Part shown: one piece after another, positions 10,268-19,780 of the stretch
Position numbering within the stretch: position 1 is the first letter of the stretch
How the letters are laid out: every line of letters begins with the position of its first letter
NCBI RefSeq assembly: GCF_900107285.1
Contig: NZ_FNPK01000007.1
Coordinates: 62,001-126,000 of the forward strand
Source of the DNA: Acinetobacter kyonggiensis
GTDB lineage: Bacteria > Pseudomonadota > Gammaproteobacteria > Pseudomonadales > Moraxellaceae
Reading direction: 5' to 3'
DNA: 64,000 nucleotides
The notes under the pieces: generated by a model
What the model was told of the DNA's origin: nothing
What the model saw: only the letters and a program-made list of their open reading frames with translations
The model's database searches: none
Position numbers and translations under genes: made by a program

Positions 10268-10729
10268 ATGAGAAATCAATATCAACGCAAAGCTGCGTCG
10301 AAAAATCAGAATAAAAGTTATAATGCACAAGATATTTATAAACAATTTATTGAAACGATTGTTGCCCAAGGTTCATTGAGTGCTTTATTTGACGATGGAT
10401 GGGCTTTATGTGCAACTCCCACAGGTCAGCGTGCTTTCGCAGTATGGCAGCATAAAAGCTTGGCAAAGTTATTGATCAAAGATAACTGGCAAAGGTATCA
10501 AATTCAGGAAATTTCACTCAAAGATTTTATTGAAAAAGTAATTCCTTTTTTGCGTCAAGAAAATACCTGCATATCGATGGATTTAACTCCTGAAGGGCAA
10601 AATGTATTGGTTGCGCCCGAGAAATTGCTCTTAGATCTGAAAAAATATCTTTATCAGATCTATATGCAAAAACCAGAATTATTCAAGGATACGAAACTTC
10701 CTTTGCCGCGCAATATCCGTTTAAATTAA
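10268..10729 (+). CDS. DUF2750 domain protein
   Basis: This is a 153-residue soluble protein. After a basic N-terminus (MRNQYQRKAASKNQNKS) it shows the DUF2750 pattern: QFIETIVAQGSLSALFDDGWALC, then RAFAVWQHKSLAKLL, then EISLKDFIEKVIPFLRQEN and a short strand region ending in VAPEKLLLDLKKYL. The conserved elements are the GWALC and VW-x-x-K/R blocks. The function is unknown. It ends one base before the convergent YdcF-like gene, so the two messages overlap or meet at their 3' ends without a visible terminator. Confidence 0.75.
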   Translation: MRNQYQRKAASKNQNKSYNAQDIYKQFIETIVAQGSLSALFDDGWALCATPTGQRAFAVWQHKSLAKLLIKDNWQRYQIQEISLKDFIEKVIPFLRQENTCISMDLTPEGQNVLVAPEKLLLDLKKYLYQIYMQKPELFKDTKLPLPRNIRLN

Positions 10730-10730
10730 T

Positions 10731-11513
10731 TTAATACTCTTGTAAGACCCAACCACTGATAAAAGCAAAGTACTCCCTTAACCATGCGTTATAACGCGTG
10801 TTTAAGGGCGTTTCTGCACTGCTCATGATGATGTTTTGATAGCCCAGTTTTTTGGCAATAGCTGCTGCTCGCAATGTATGAAAGTCACTGGTCACAATGG
10901 CAATTGGCGCAGAGAGTGGAATTTTCTGATCCTTTAAAATTGTCTTTGAGTTAAATAAATTTAATTCAGTACTGGTACTTTTATCTTCCAAATAAATACG
11001 TTGTAGCGGAATGTTATACTGCTGATATAAATATTTTGCCATAATTTCAGCTTCAGTCTCTTTTTCAGTATAACCAATGCCACCGGTGACAATAAGAATG
11101 GCTTTCATCTGTTGTTGTGCAAGTTCAGCCCCTTTATCTAAGCGTTTAGCTAAAGTCGGAGAGGGTTGACCATTTTGGATACCACTGCCTAAAATAATAA
11201 TGGCGTGTACGGTTTGCTCCGTATTTTGCTGTTGAGTATGCTGGTGAATATAAGCGAAAAATACAGCGACACTGATGAGCCAAAGTAAAAAACCACCCCA
11301 GCCCCATTTGTAGAGCGCTTTAAGTTGTACTTTTTGCCTTAAAAAGCGCTGCATGGAACGATAAAAAATGGCATGAATCAGCAATACAAAACCTAGCAAT
11401 AGGGGTAATAAAGTCCCCAGATGAATTTTATTTTGCCAAATTAAAAATAAACCGTCGCAGAACAAAATGCAGCCGAAGATCAAACTAAAAATTCTTTTTA
11501 TTTTTTCAAACAT
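10731..11513 (-). CDS. YdcF/ElyC-like DUF218 membrane protein
   Basis: This 260-residue protein has two to three N-terminal membrane helices (about 8-26, 34-52 and 70-92). A DUF218 domain follows, with the strand AIIILGSG, the loop GQPSPTLAKRLDKGAELAQQ, ILIVTGG, EAEIMAKYL and the conserved STSTELNLFNSKTIL, then SDFHTLRAAAIAKKLGY. This family (ElyC, SanA, YdcF) affects envelope integrity and peptidoglycan precursor handling in enteric bacteria, but the chemistry is unsettled. The domain faces the periplasm if the last helix is inserted as in ElyC. It stands alone in its direction. Confidence 0.85.
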   Translation of the reverse strand: MFEKIKRIFSLIFGCILFCDGLFLIWQNKIHLGTLLPLLLGFVLLIHAIFYRSMQRFLRQKVQLKALYKWGWGGFLLWLISVAVFFAYIHQHTQQQNTEQTVHAIIILGSGIQNGQPSPTLAKRLDKGAELAQQQMKAILIVTGGIGYTEKETEAEIMAKYLYQQYNIPLQRIYLEDKSTSTELNLFNSKTILKDQKIPLSAPIAIVTSDFHTLRAAAIAKKLGYQNIIMSSAETPLNTRYNAWLREYFAFISGWVLQEY

Positions 11514-11583
11514 AAAGATGGTTTTTGTGTAAATGAGATCTTTTGCAGTCTAACTGAAGTGAGATATTTTTCTAGTCTTGATT

Positions 11584-11615
11584 AAAAAAACCGAGCGACT
11601 TAGGCTCGGTTTTTT
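11584..11615 (-). terminator. Terminator of the PepSY-flavodoxin reductase gene
   Basis: The stem CCGAGC (11591-11596) pairs with GCTCGG (11604-11609). It is flanked by an A-run and a T-run and lies 30 bases beyond the stop of the reductase gene. Confidence 0.85.
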
Positions 11616-11641
11616 ATCTGCTTAAATGGTCTTTTCTTGAA

Positions 11642-14269
11642 TTAGTAGACATCACGACGGTAACGACCTTCTTGACGAAGCTGATCAACCGTTGCTTCAC
11701 CTAGAATCGCAATCAGGGCTTGATCCACATCACTGGCCATACCTTGAATACTACCGCAAACATAAATTGCAGCACCATTGTTGACCCATGCTTGAAGTTC
11801 TTGTGCGTGTTCACGAAGTTTGTGATGTACATACACTTTGGCTTCTTGATCACGAGAAAAAGCCAAATCAAGGCGTTGTAGCATACCTGTCGTTTGCCAT
11901 GCTTCAATAGTGCTTTGATAGAAGAAGTCGTGCTCGCGTTGACGTTCACCAAAGATTAACCAGTTTTGGGTATAGTCTTGACGTGTACGTGCATGTAATA
12001 AGCTCATTAAGCCCGCCAAACCTGTACCGTTACCAATACAAATGATAGGGCGGTTATCATCAATCAGGTGGAATGAGTCGTTGGTGCGAATACGCAGTGC
12101 AATTTCACTCTTTAATGCGGCATGTTGAGTTAACCAGCCAGAGCCTAAGCCGAGTTGACCTTGAGCATCTGCTTGTTGGCGAACCACCAAACGCAATACC
12201 TGCTGCGATGGAATACTGGCAATAGAATATTCACGCGAAGGTAGAGTTTGTAATTGCTCAAGCAAGTGTTCTAAATTGGCAAAAGGTTCAACTTCAGTGG
12301 TTAAATCTTTGTTCCATAATGCTTGTTCAATCTTGGTGCTCAGCGATTCAACTGGGCTATGTGCAGCAATATGGTATTTTTGCATAAAGTGGGCAATACG
12401 CTCAGCACTATTACCAGGTTGAACTTCGGCAATATCACCTGCTTGCCAATGTACTTCATGAGTTGGTTTCAGTTCGATGTTAAATGCTGCTGCACCTAGG
12501 CTGTCAGGATTGAGTACATCACGTTGAGTTAATGTCCATGAATCGAATGTTTTTTCAATATTCATGGCTTGTAATTCAAGTTGAGTCACTTTTGCTAAAG
12601 CCGTATTCCATGCTTGGATCTGCTGATGATTGGCATTATTCACTTCAATGGTGGCAAATAATTGCTTCGCACCATTTTGTTTTAACCAATCATCAATAGC
12701 GTGCCCGAAACTACAGAAAGTTTCAGGGTATTCTTGAGAGCCTAAGGCTAAAACAGCATAGTTGAGATGGCTTAAATCAACTGGTATTGGAAGTATTTTT
12801 TTCACAAAACTTGATGCTAAATCGGGTGCTTCACCCGTACCATAGGTACTGACCACAAACAGAACTTGTTCAGTATTTTTTAAATCGTCTACGCTTAGAT
12901 GTTGTAATGCTTTGACTGTTACAGGTTGACGCGCCTCTTGTAAGCTGGTTGCAGTACGCCATGCTAATTGTTCTGAAGTACCCGTTTGTGTTGCATAAGC
13001 AATGAGCCAAGGTTTTGCATTTGGATCGAGCGTGACTGCGGTTGCAGCAAGGCGAGCTTGTTGGGTCAGTTTCTTTTGTTTACGACGTTTGAGATAAAGC
13101 ATCCAACCTGTCACAAAGAACAATGGCATGACCAACGCAGCAAGCATGGCTAAGAATTGGTATACAGGGCCAAAGAAACTGCCGCGATGCACAGGCAACA
13201 TGCTGCTCATGATTTTTTCATTTAATTTTTGATCTTCGTAGAGATCCATTTTTTCAATGGTTGAAGTTTGATAATTAAATGTGGCTTTGTTACGTGCACG
13301 TTCATGTTGCGGGATGGCATCAACAAAGTTTAACTCGATTTTGCCATCGGCTTTTTTCGGTAAATTGACCGTCAGAGTGGAATAGTCACGGCCGACTTGT
13401 GCATTAAAACCAGTCCAAGTTTGGGTTAAAGCGAGATTAATTTGCGCTGCTGAGAGTTCTTTTTTCGCATCTTTATGTTTTGAATCAGCTTCACCACGCA
13501 CAGCTTGATTTTTATTGCGTTGTTCACCCGCATTTTCTGTTCGTTGACCTTCTGCATTTTGACGATTGCCTTTGCCTTCTTGCATTTCTGCTTGAGGAGA
13601 CTCAACCCGCAATACTTTATACATGCCATTACGCCACCAGTCATAAGACCAATATAGCCCAGTACAGGCGAGTAATAAGTAAAAAATTACCACCCAAGTC
13701 CCCACAACAGCATGTAAATCCCAAAGAAAATTACGACCTTTGAGCTGTGGTTTAATCATGAACCATTGTTTTAAAGAGTGCTTTTTAGGCCAACGTAGAT
13801 ATAAGCCACTCAAAACAAAGATAATCAGGATAAGGGTAGATGCGCCAGTAATTTGTTTTCCGACAGGGCCGACGGTTAAATTACGATGCAACTGTTGGAC
13901 AAATTGGAAGAACTCTCGACCTTTGATTTCAGGCAAAATTGCGGCAGTGTAGGGATTGATCATCATGTTATAACCCTTACGCGCACCTTCTTTGACAATA
14001 TTAATGCTAGAAGAGGCAGTTGGGTCTTTGGCAATAGTAATGCTATTAATTTTTATTGTTGAATCAGTATTATAGAAGTGCTGATACAGCTCTGCGGGTG
14101 TTAATTTATCTCGATTTTCAGCTGCTACGGTATAACTATCTGGATTGAGCCATTTTTGAATCGGTTGTTCGTATGAGTAAATAGCACCTGTGACACCCAT
14201 AATAGAGAGAATCAAGCCGGCAGTAATCCCGAGAAACCAGTGGATCTGAAAAAAGATTTTTTTTAACAT
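11642..14269 (-). CDS. PepSY-TM / flavodoxin / ferredoxin-reductase fusion (iron-related flavoreductase)
   Basis: This 875-residue fusion has an N-terminal PepSY-associated membrane part (about 1-400) with four helices and conserved histidines in QIHWFLG, LHRNL, LHAVVGTW and PVHRGSF. It is interrupted by a polar periplasmic insert rich in N, E, K and Q (about 230-270). A flavodoxin domain follows (about 415-555, FMN loop TQTGTSEQ). The C-terminus holds an FAD-binding domain and an NAD(P) domain (ICIGNGTGLAGLMSLL), as in sulfite-reductase alpha subunits. The likely role is to carry cytosolic NADPH electrons across the inner membrane, perhaps to reduce ferric chelates. A candidate Fur box lies upstream. 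The substrate is not shown. Confidence 0.88.
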   Translation of the reverse strand: MLKKIFFQIHWFLGITAGLILSIMGVTGAIYSYEQPIQKWLNPDSYTVAAENRDKLTPAELYQHFYNTDSTIKINSITIAKDPTASSSINIVKEGARKGYNMMINPYTAAILPEIKGREFFQFVQQLHRNLTVGPVGKQITGASTLILIIFVLSGLYLRWPKKHSLKQWFMIKPQLKGRNFLWDLHAVVGTWVVIFYLLLACTGLYWSYDWWRNGMYKVLRVESPQAEMQEGKGNRQNAEGQRTENAGEQRNKNQAVRGEADSKHKDAKKELSAAQINLALTQTWTGFNAQVGRDYSTLTVNLPKKADGKIELNFVDAIPQHERARNKATFNYQTSTIEKMDLYEDQKLNEKIMSSMLPVHRGSFFGPVYQFLAMLAALVMPLFFVTGWMLYLKRRKQKKLTQQARLAATAVTLDPNAKPWLIAYATQTGTSEQLAWRTATSLQEARQPVTVKALQHLSVDDLKNTEQVLFVVSTYGTGEAPDLASSFVKKILPIPVDLSHLNYAVLALGSQEYPETFCSFGHAIDDWLKQNGAKQLFATIEVNNANHQQIQAWNTALAKVTQLELQAMNIEKTFDSWTLTQRDVLNPDSLGAAAFNIELKPTHEVHWQAGDIAEVQPGNSAERIAHFMQKYHIAAHSPVESLSTKIEQALWNKDLTTEVEPFANLEHLLEQLQTLPSREYSIASIPSQQVLRLVVRQQADAQGQLGLGSGWLTQHAALKSEIALRIRTNDSFHLIDDNRPIICIGNGTGLAGLMSLLHARTRQDYTQNWLIFGERQREHDFFYQSTIEAWQTTGMLQRLDLAFSRDQEAKVYVHHKLREHAQELQAWVNNGAAIYVCGSIQGMASDVDQALIAILGEATVDQLRQEGRYRRDVY

Positions 14270-14351
14270 AGCTGGAAAATGATATGAGTGGTAAACAGTA
14301 GTAGCGCCAATTATAACTGAACATTTAGTAGATACTATGGATTTTGAGAGC

Positions 14352-14370
14352 GATATATATTCTCATTCTC
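14352..14370 (-). promoter_or_regulatory. Candidate Fur box upstream of the flavoreductase gene
   Basis: Read on the minus strand, these 19 bases match the 19-bp Fur consensus at 14 positions, with two GAGAAT repeats on one side and a terminal TATC. The site lies about 83 bases before the reductase start. Confidence 0.55.
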
Positions 14371-14388
14371 ACTTATGCTTGTGGTATT

Positions 14389-14418
14389 AAAAAAACCCCC
14401 AATATTTTGGAGGTTTTT
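14389..14418 (-). terminator. Terminator of the YcxB-like gene
   Basis: An A-run is followed by CCCCCAA, a TATT loop, TTGGAGG and a T-run, with one internal mismatch. It is 29 bases beyond the stop of the gene ending at 14448. Confidence 0.75.
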
Positions 14419-14447
14419 TATGCAAAAAATTTGCCTTACAGCAGGTC

Positions 14448-15008
14448 TTAAACTTGTTTGGCTTCGCCAACCGTTTCAGTTAAATGCTTACGAATGGTAT
14501 TGAATGAAAAGTTTCTTGAATCCATACGTTTTGGCAGAATATAAGCACCTTGTTGACCTTTCACTTTAAAGTTAATCAACAAAAATTCTGGCGTGTTATA
14601 CCATTCATAAATATCTTTCCAGCCAATTGCACCGACACCTTCTTGTGCACCCATTTTTTGGCGCATAATCAGACCGTGCGGTTGCACGCCTAAACGAATC
14701 CCTTTGATTTCCTGAACCGGAAACTCATTCATTTTACGTTTAACGTACCATTCTAAACCGAATTTACGAATCAATAAGTAAGCAATAACACCGACCAGTG
14801 CGACCCAACAAAAAATAGTCGAATAGTTTTTTAATAAGATAATACCCACAATGGATAATACAGCGACGACAGCCATGATAATCCATGATTTAGTGCTGAT
14901 TTTGTTGGTACTACGCCAAATAGCAAGTTGAGCTTGACGTTGTTCAGCCTCTGAAATTTCATAGTTCACAGGCTGAAGGGTATAAGCGTATAAATTTTTC
15001 GCGGTCAT
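14448..15008 (-). CDS. YcxB-like membrane protein
   Basis: This 186-residue protein has a cytosolic N-terminus (YTLQPVNYEISEAEQRQAQLAIWR), two adjacent membrane helices (about 40-60 and 64-83), and a C-terminal beta-rich domain. That domain ends GWKDIYEWYNTPEFLLINFK followed by AYILPKRMDSRNFSFNTIRKHL. The W-x-D-I...LP-K-R sequence is characteristic of the YcxB-like C-terminal domain. No enzymatic function is known. The gene lies downstream of yccS in the same direction, 85 bases away, and has its own terminator, so co-transcription is plausible. Confidence 0.75.
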   Translation of the reverse strand: MTAKNLYAYTLQPVNYEISEAEQRQAQLAIWRSTNKISTKSWIIMAVVAVLSIVGIILLKNYSTIFCWVALVGVIAYLLIRKFGLEWYVKRKMNEFPVQEIKGIRLGVQPHGLIMRQKMGAQEGVGAIGWKDIYEWYNTPEFLLINFKVKGQQGAYILPKRMDSRNFSFNTIRKHLTETVGEAKQV

Positions 15009-15093
15009 AATGAAAATAACAAATTTAGAACTGTAAAAAGTTTAGCATTATTTATAGCAATTCAGTGAGTATATTGTTCCAAAATCATCCTAT

Positions 15094-17268
15094 TTATAAT
15101 GAGGCTAATTCGGTGGCTTTATCATCACGGTCATGACTCAAACTTTGCTTTAAACGGCTGAGTTGATTCAGGATGCTCAACATTAAAGATAATTGTTGTA
15201 ACACAATCAGCGCTTTTTGATCATCTTTATTATTTGAGCTTAAGCGTTGGCGAATCGTATCCAACATATTTTGTGCATTAAGATCAGGGGCTTCATCTTT
15301 GAGTAAAGATCCTTGGATATTTTTTAAAGCGAGATCTAAAAGCGTTAACACTTCTTGATCTTCTATTTTCTCACGATGTGCGCCTAAAGCTGCAATATAA
15401 CTTAATAGGGTATGATTCAAGCATAAAAATTCAAAAGCTAAGGCTTTTTGCGTGGGATCAAAATCGGGTTCTGTGGCTAAGGTTGAAATGAGTGATGCGA
15501 CTTCTGCATCATTATTATGTGCAGTACGACGGATCACGCGATATTTCAAGCCATTATTACGTCCATGTTTGTATTGCTCTGCAACTTCCGCTAAGTAATT
15601 ACACTGTGCAGTCAGGGAGCGATTAATGGTGCGCGATAGACGACGAAATTTCCAGTCGGGGAAAATAAAACTGACCCCAAACCATGCCAATGCACAGCCA
15701 ATGAGTGTATCAATCATCCGAGGTACTGCTGCTGCAAAACCTACACCGTCAAGATTGAAGTTAATCATTGCAAGAATCGTAATAAAAGCAGTTGCTTGTG
15801 CATATTGTTTGCTGCGTAATTCAAAGAATAGTACGCCACTTAAAATCAGCAGCAATAATTGTCCTTCAATAGAGGGGATAAAGTATAAAATGGCATAGCC
15901 TAAAATAATCCCCACCAAAGTACCGACAATACGTAAACGTAAGCGACGCTTGGTGGCATTAAAATTGGGTTGGCTGACAAAAAGAGCAGTCAGTAAAACC
16001 CAATAACCATATTCAATATTGCTCACTTGGACAAAAATATAACCAATCAGTAAGACAATAGAGACACGTATGGCATGTCTAAACAGAACGGATTCAGGGG
16101 TTAACTGCTGTTTGATTCGGATAACAATGTCATCCCAGCCTTTTAGGTCATCATCTTTGAGTTGGTTTTCAATATGTTTGGTTCTATCAAATTTAATATG
16201 ACGTTCAGTTTCTACATTACGCAGTTGAGCATCAATCGCCTTTAAATTTTGATAGAGCGAAAATAGGGCGTTGACCCAGACTTGATCATACTGTTGTTCT
16301 GTACGTAACTTTTCTAAAGACAGTTTTAAATTGGCAAAAGCATGTTTAAAGCGTTTGTTGTGCTGATAGGTTTCACGATGCAAAATGCTGTGGCTTAAAT
16401 CTTTACAGGCTTTGGCTTGAATAAATAAAATCCGTTGGAAGCGAAATAAAATATCACTGTGTTCAAAAATTTTGCCCAGTTTTTGGTAATCAATATGGGC
16501 TGAGTCAGCACGTTCATGAATATCTTGGGCAACAAAATAATACTGTAAGCTACGACGGGTATCTTTTTGTCCGCGGTCACCTTTTAAACGGGTCAGCAGT
16601 GCGGTTTTCATTTCATTAAAAATACCGACTAATTTGCCATTTTCTAAAGATAATTCAATCATACTTTGCTGATAGCTGTGGGGTGTCATATCGACATCAA
16701 ACAGGTTCGATTTTGCAAAGAGAAAATCACCTAAGGATGAATAACACTGCGACAACTTGTCTTGTACTTGGCGAACGGGAAACAATAAAAAGCTAATGGT
16801 TGAAATCACGCCATACCATGCTGCACCAATCACTAAAAGTAAAGGTTGGATATACCAATGGTCAAATAGTCCAACACCTAGCATTGAGTACACGGAAATG
16901 ACTAAACAGCCATAGGAAATGGTGGCATAACGACGACCCAGCGAGCCAAGTAAGATCCAACCAATACAGGAAACAATTAAGCCTAAAGCAAATAAAATTG
17001 GGTAAGGAAATAGGAAATAAACAGATGTAGCAGTAATAAAAAAACCAATATAGGTATAAATTAGGTTCATGATGCGAACTGAAAAGCGGTCATCAATATC
17101 ACTTAGACCCGCAGCAACCACCCCTAAAGTCAATGGAATGGTGGCAATCTGATGTCCCATAAAATAAGGAACAAAAGCAGTCCCTGCAAATGCAATGACC
17201 ATACGCAGGTTATACATAAAGGTAGTGTTGTAGGTCGCTTGTTTAATACGCGTGAGCCAAGATTTCAA
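15094..17268 (-). CDS. yccS: YccS-family FUSC membrane transporter
   Basis: This 724-residue protein has the duplicated FUSC architecture of YccS/YhfK. Membrane helices cluster in residues 15-180, then a soluble helical region follows (about 190-385). A second membrane cluster (about 395-525) begins with SVLFRHAIRVSIVLLIGY and contains the FUSC motif GYWVLLTALFVSQPNFNATKRRLRLRIVGTLVGIILG. A cytosolic helical tail completes it. The length is close to E. coli YccS. Family members resemble aromatic-acid efflux pumps, but the substrate is unknown. Translation begins at TTG, supported by AAGGA six bases upstream. The Bcr/CflA gene is divergent. Confidence 0.88.
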   Translation of the reverse strand: MKSWLTRIKQATYNTTFMYNLRMVIAFAGTAFVPYFMGHQIATIPLTLGVVAAGLSDIDDRFSVRIMNLIYTYIGFFITATSVYFLFPYPILFALGLIVSCIGWILLGSLGRRYATISYGCLVISVYSMLGVGLFDHWYIQPLLLVIGAAWYGVISTISFLLFPVRQVQDKLSQCYSSLGDFLFAKSNLFDVDMTPHSYQQSMIELSLENGKLVGIFNEMKTALLTRLKGDRGQKDTRRSLQYYFVAQDIHERADSAHIDYQKLGKIFEHSDILFRFQRILFIQAKACKDLSHSILHRETYQHNKRFKHAFANLKLSLEKLRTEQQYDQVWVNALFSLYQNLKAIDAQLRNVETERHIKFDRTKHIENQLKDDDLKGWDDIVIRIKQQLTPESVLFRHAIRVSIVLLIGYIFVQVSNIEYGYWVLLTALFVSQPNFNATKRRLRLRIVGTLVGIILGYAILYFIPSIEGQLLLLILSGVLFFELRSKQYAQATAFITILAMINFNLDGVGFAAAVPRMIDTLIGCALAWFGVSFIFPDWKFRRLSRTINRSLTAQCNYLAEVAEQYKHGRNNGLKYRVIRRTAHNNDAEVASLISTLATEPDFDPTQKALAFEFLCLNHTLLSYIAALGAHREKIEDQEVLTLLDLALKNIQGSLLKDEAPDLNAQNMLDTIRQRLSSNNKDDQKALIVLQQLSLMLSILNQLSRLKQSLSHDRDDKATELASL

Positions 17269-17404
17269 ATTATGTCCTTACCACAAAGTGATCTATGCAT
17301 CATGAAGTAAAATTATGTGATTTTTCACTCTCAATTCTTAGAAATAATACTATGTACAGTGTAAGCTTGTCTTCAAAGCTATCATTTAAAAATTAAATAT
17401 CCAT

Positions 17405-18622
17405 ATGTCTGTACAACAGTCTACTCAACAATATTCCACAGCATGGATTCTGCTGTTGGCACTATTGACATCCTTAGGTCCACTTTCTATAGATATGTAC
17501 TTGCCCGCGTTGCCTCAAATGGCACAAGATTTTGGCGTAAGTACACAAATGGTTGCCAATACCTTACCTGCATATTTTTTAGGTTTAGCATTGGGACAAT
17601 TGGTTTATGGGCCATTGAGTGACCGAATTGGACGTAAAGCACCACTGTATTTTGGTTTAATCCTTTATATTGTGGCAAGCATGTTATGTATTTTTGCGAC
17701 CAATGAATGGAGTTTAATTGCGGCACGTATTTTACAGGCGGTTGGTGGCTGCGTTGGGGTGGTGATTGCTCGCGCTGCGATTCGTGACCGTTTAGATATG
17801 CATGCTTCTGCACAAGCTTTTGCCAGTATGATGATTGTGATGGGGATTGCCCCAATTATTGCACCCAGTTTGGGGGCGATGGTGCTTAAGTTTTTTTCTT
17901 GGCATGCCGTTTTTGTATTTTTGACTTTGATGGGTGTCGTCTGTCTCTTGTGCGTACATTTTTTCTTTAAAGAAAGTTTAGCGCCTGAACGTCGTTTAAA
18001 GTTAAATATCAACCAAATTCTAAATTTATATGCAGTGATTTTAAAAGATGAGAGTTTCCGTTGGCCCATGTTGGCGGGTTGTTTTTCTGGTGGCATTTTA
18101 TTTTGCTATATCAGTTCATCAGCTTCAGTACTCATGGATGACTATGGTTTAAATCAACAACAATTCGCTTATGCTTTTGGTCTAAATGCTTTTGGTATTA
18201 TGTTGTTATCGACCCTCAATAAAAAACTTGCCTATAAGTTTTCAGTACTGAATCGTTTGAAAATGGGCGGTATGCTACAGCTGTTTGGTGCATCTATTTT
18301 ATTTATTGTGGGTCTATTCAGTCATAGTCCTCTGTGGATTGTTTTTATCGGCATATTTTTGGCTGTTTCAGGCATCGGTTTTACTGGGCCGAATGCTATG
18401 GCTTTAGCCATGTCTGAGCAAGGTGCGCGAGCAGGAACAGCCAGTGCTATTATGGGCAGTATGCAATTTGCCTGTGGTTTACTTGGTGGGGTGATTTTGA
18501 ATTTTCTGGTTTGGAATGCACTTTTGAATATGGGGATCTTAATGTTGATTTTTGTTGTCATTACACTGGTTGCCATTACGAAATTAACGCCACCTGTACA
18601 GCATCAAAGCCCTCATCGCTAA
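17405..18622 (+). CDS. Bcr/CflA-family multidrug efflux transporter
   Basis: This 405-residue protein has twelve predicted membrane helices of the major facilitator superfamily. The N-terminal signature LGPLSIDMYLPALPQMAQDF is diagnostic of the Bcr/CflA (DHA1) drug:proton antiporters. Motif A reads GPLSDRIGRKAPLYFGL, and the motif C region reads GIGFTGPNAMALAM. Members export bicyclomycin, chloramphenicol, sulfonamides or cysteine-type metabolites; the substrate here cannot be read from the sequence. The gene ends in a strong bidirectional terminator and is divergent from yccS. Confidence 0.9.
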   Translation: MSVQQSTQQYSTAWILLLALLTSLGPLSIDMYLPALPQMAQDFGVSTQMVANTLPAYFLGLALGQLVYGPLSDRIGRKAPLYFGLILYIVASMLCIFATNEWSLIAARILQAVGGCVGVVIARAAIRDRLDMHASAQAFASMMIVMGIAPIIAPSLGAMVLKFFSWHAVFVFLTLMGVVCLLCVHFFFKESLAPERRLKLNINQILNLYAVILKDESFRWPMLAGCFSGGILFCYISSSASVLMDDYGLNQQQFAYAFGLNAFGIMLLSTLNKKLAYKFSVLNRLKMGGMLQLFGASILFIVGLFSHSPLWIVFIGIFLAVSGIGFTGPNAMALAMSEQGARAGTASAIMGSMQFACGLLGGVILNFLVWNALLNMGILMLIFVVITLVAITKLTPPVQHQSPHR

Positions 18623-18631
18623 TTTAAGAAT

Positions 18632-18666
18632 AAAAAAAAGAGACCTTCATTTAGGGTCTCTTTTTT
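18632..18666. terminator. Bidirectional terminator between the Bcr/CflA gene and the nitroreductase gene
   Basis: The stem GAGACC (18640-18645) pairs with GGTCTC (18655-18660), extended by an A-run and a T-run. It lies between two converging stops. Confidence 0.88.
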
Positions 18667-18682
18667 ATTGGCATGAATTGAA

Positions 18683-19390
18683 TTATTGATCTAAGAAAAC
18701 AGTAAATTCTTCAACGGCAATACGTGGGGTAATAAAAGTATTCACAATATCATCTGTATTGGCATAACCTAAAGCAATGGTACAGACCAATTCTTCATCT
18801 TCAGGTGCACCCAGTACATCCAGTACGATTGGATGAAAATGATTCCATGCTGCTTGAGGGCAGGTATCGAGACCACGTGCTTTTGCTGCAATCATGACAT
18901 TTTGAATCATCATGGCAATATCCATTTTAGAACCAATGCCCATGGCTTTGTTGACGGTAAAATACAAGGCGACGGGTGCATCGAACAATTGGTAATTGCG
19001 CAGTTGTTGGCGCGCCATTTTTTCTTTTTCACCTTTTTGGATGTTTAATAAACCATACAAGCCCCAACCATTTTCACGGCGGCGGTCAATGAAGGGTGAA
19101 ATCCAATTTTCTGGGTAATAAGCAAAGGTTTCTTGATATTGGCTAGCAAGTTCAGGCTGGGTAAATAGCTCGATTTGTGCTTTACAAACACGTTCTACCA
19201 TTTCATTACGTTTTTTTCCAGTCACGACATAGATTTTCCAAGGTTGTGTGTTGGTTCCTGAGGGTGCGCGACTGGCTACGCTCAAAATATCTTTGATGAT
19301 TTGAGCGTCAACCGTTTTATTGAGAAAAGCACGAACGGAGTGGCGTGAGGTAATGGCATCATCGACATGGTGAACTTGTTGCAAATTCAT
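18683..19390 (-). CDS. Nitroreductase-family flavoprotein
   Basis: This 235-residue FMN-dependent oxidoreductase shows the family pattern: TSRHSVRAFLNKTVDAQIIKDIL at the N-terminus, FMN-contacting ASRAPSGTNTQPWKIYVVTG, a central dimer region, and a C-terminal DTCPQAAW...CTIALGYAN block. Such enzymes reduce nitroaromatics or quinones with NAD(P)H and activate nitro-drugs. The ERRRENGWGLYG-like segment around DRRRENGWGLYGLL is a helical insert seen in the NfnB/NfsB-like group with longer loops. It is transcribed alone, convergent with the exporter gene. Confidence 0.9.
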   Translation of the reverse strand: MNLQQVHHVDDAITSRHSVRAFLNKTVDAQIIKDILSVASRAPSGTNTQPWKIYVVTGKKRNEMVERVCKAQIELFTQPELASQYQETFAYYPENWISPFIDRRRENGWGLYGLLNIQKGEKEKMARQQLRNYQLFDAPVALYFTVNKAMGIGSKMDIAMMIQNVMIAAKARGLDTCPQAAWNHFHPIVLDVLGAPEDEELVCTIALGYANTDDIVNTFITPRIAVEEFTVFLDQ

Positions 19391-19780
19391 GAAAATTCCT
19401 TTTTAAAAGCAGTTTTTTAGCTGAACTTTACTATATACATTAGTCGAATATTTGTACGCAATACTTTATGTGAATAATAGCTAAGCTTAAGAATATATTC
19501 ATTATTTTTAAATAAGCCTAAACAAATAAGATAGTTTTTCAATCGTTGTTTGACAAAACTGATATTAATAAAGCAGAGAACTTGATAGATTGATAGTTAC
19601 ATATGGTTTACATATGTTGCACTTTTATAATATTTTAAGCTTTTTTCACTGTACTAGTAGCAGAAAATGCAATGATTTTTGAAGCTTTTTACAAAAATGA
19701 ATCTATATTTTTTCATTCATTTGTTGAGTTTTTCAGGGTTGTTTATGCACGGATGCGAGATATTTAAATTGGAGATTAGA
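19391..19780. promoter_or_regulatory. 390-base intergenic region with an inverted repeat upstream of the porin
   Basis: This AT-rich region holds the promoters for the nitroreductase (minus) and the porin (plus). The clear element is a perfect 7-5-7 inverted repeat at 19599-19617 (ACATATG, spacer GTTTA, CATATGT), a plausible operator. No gene was seen. A GGAG ribosome binding site at 19771-19774 fixes the porin start. Confidence 0.45.

Noticed and set aside
19679..19780. A 34-codon extension upstream of the porin start
   Set aside because: It lacks a ribosome site, and the signal peptide begins at 19781 where GGAG is well placed.
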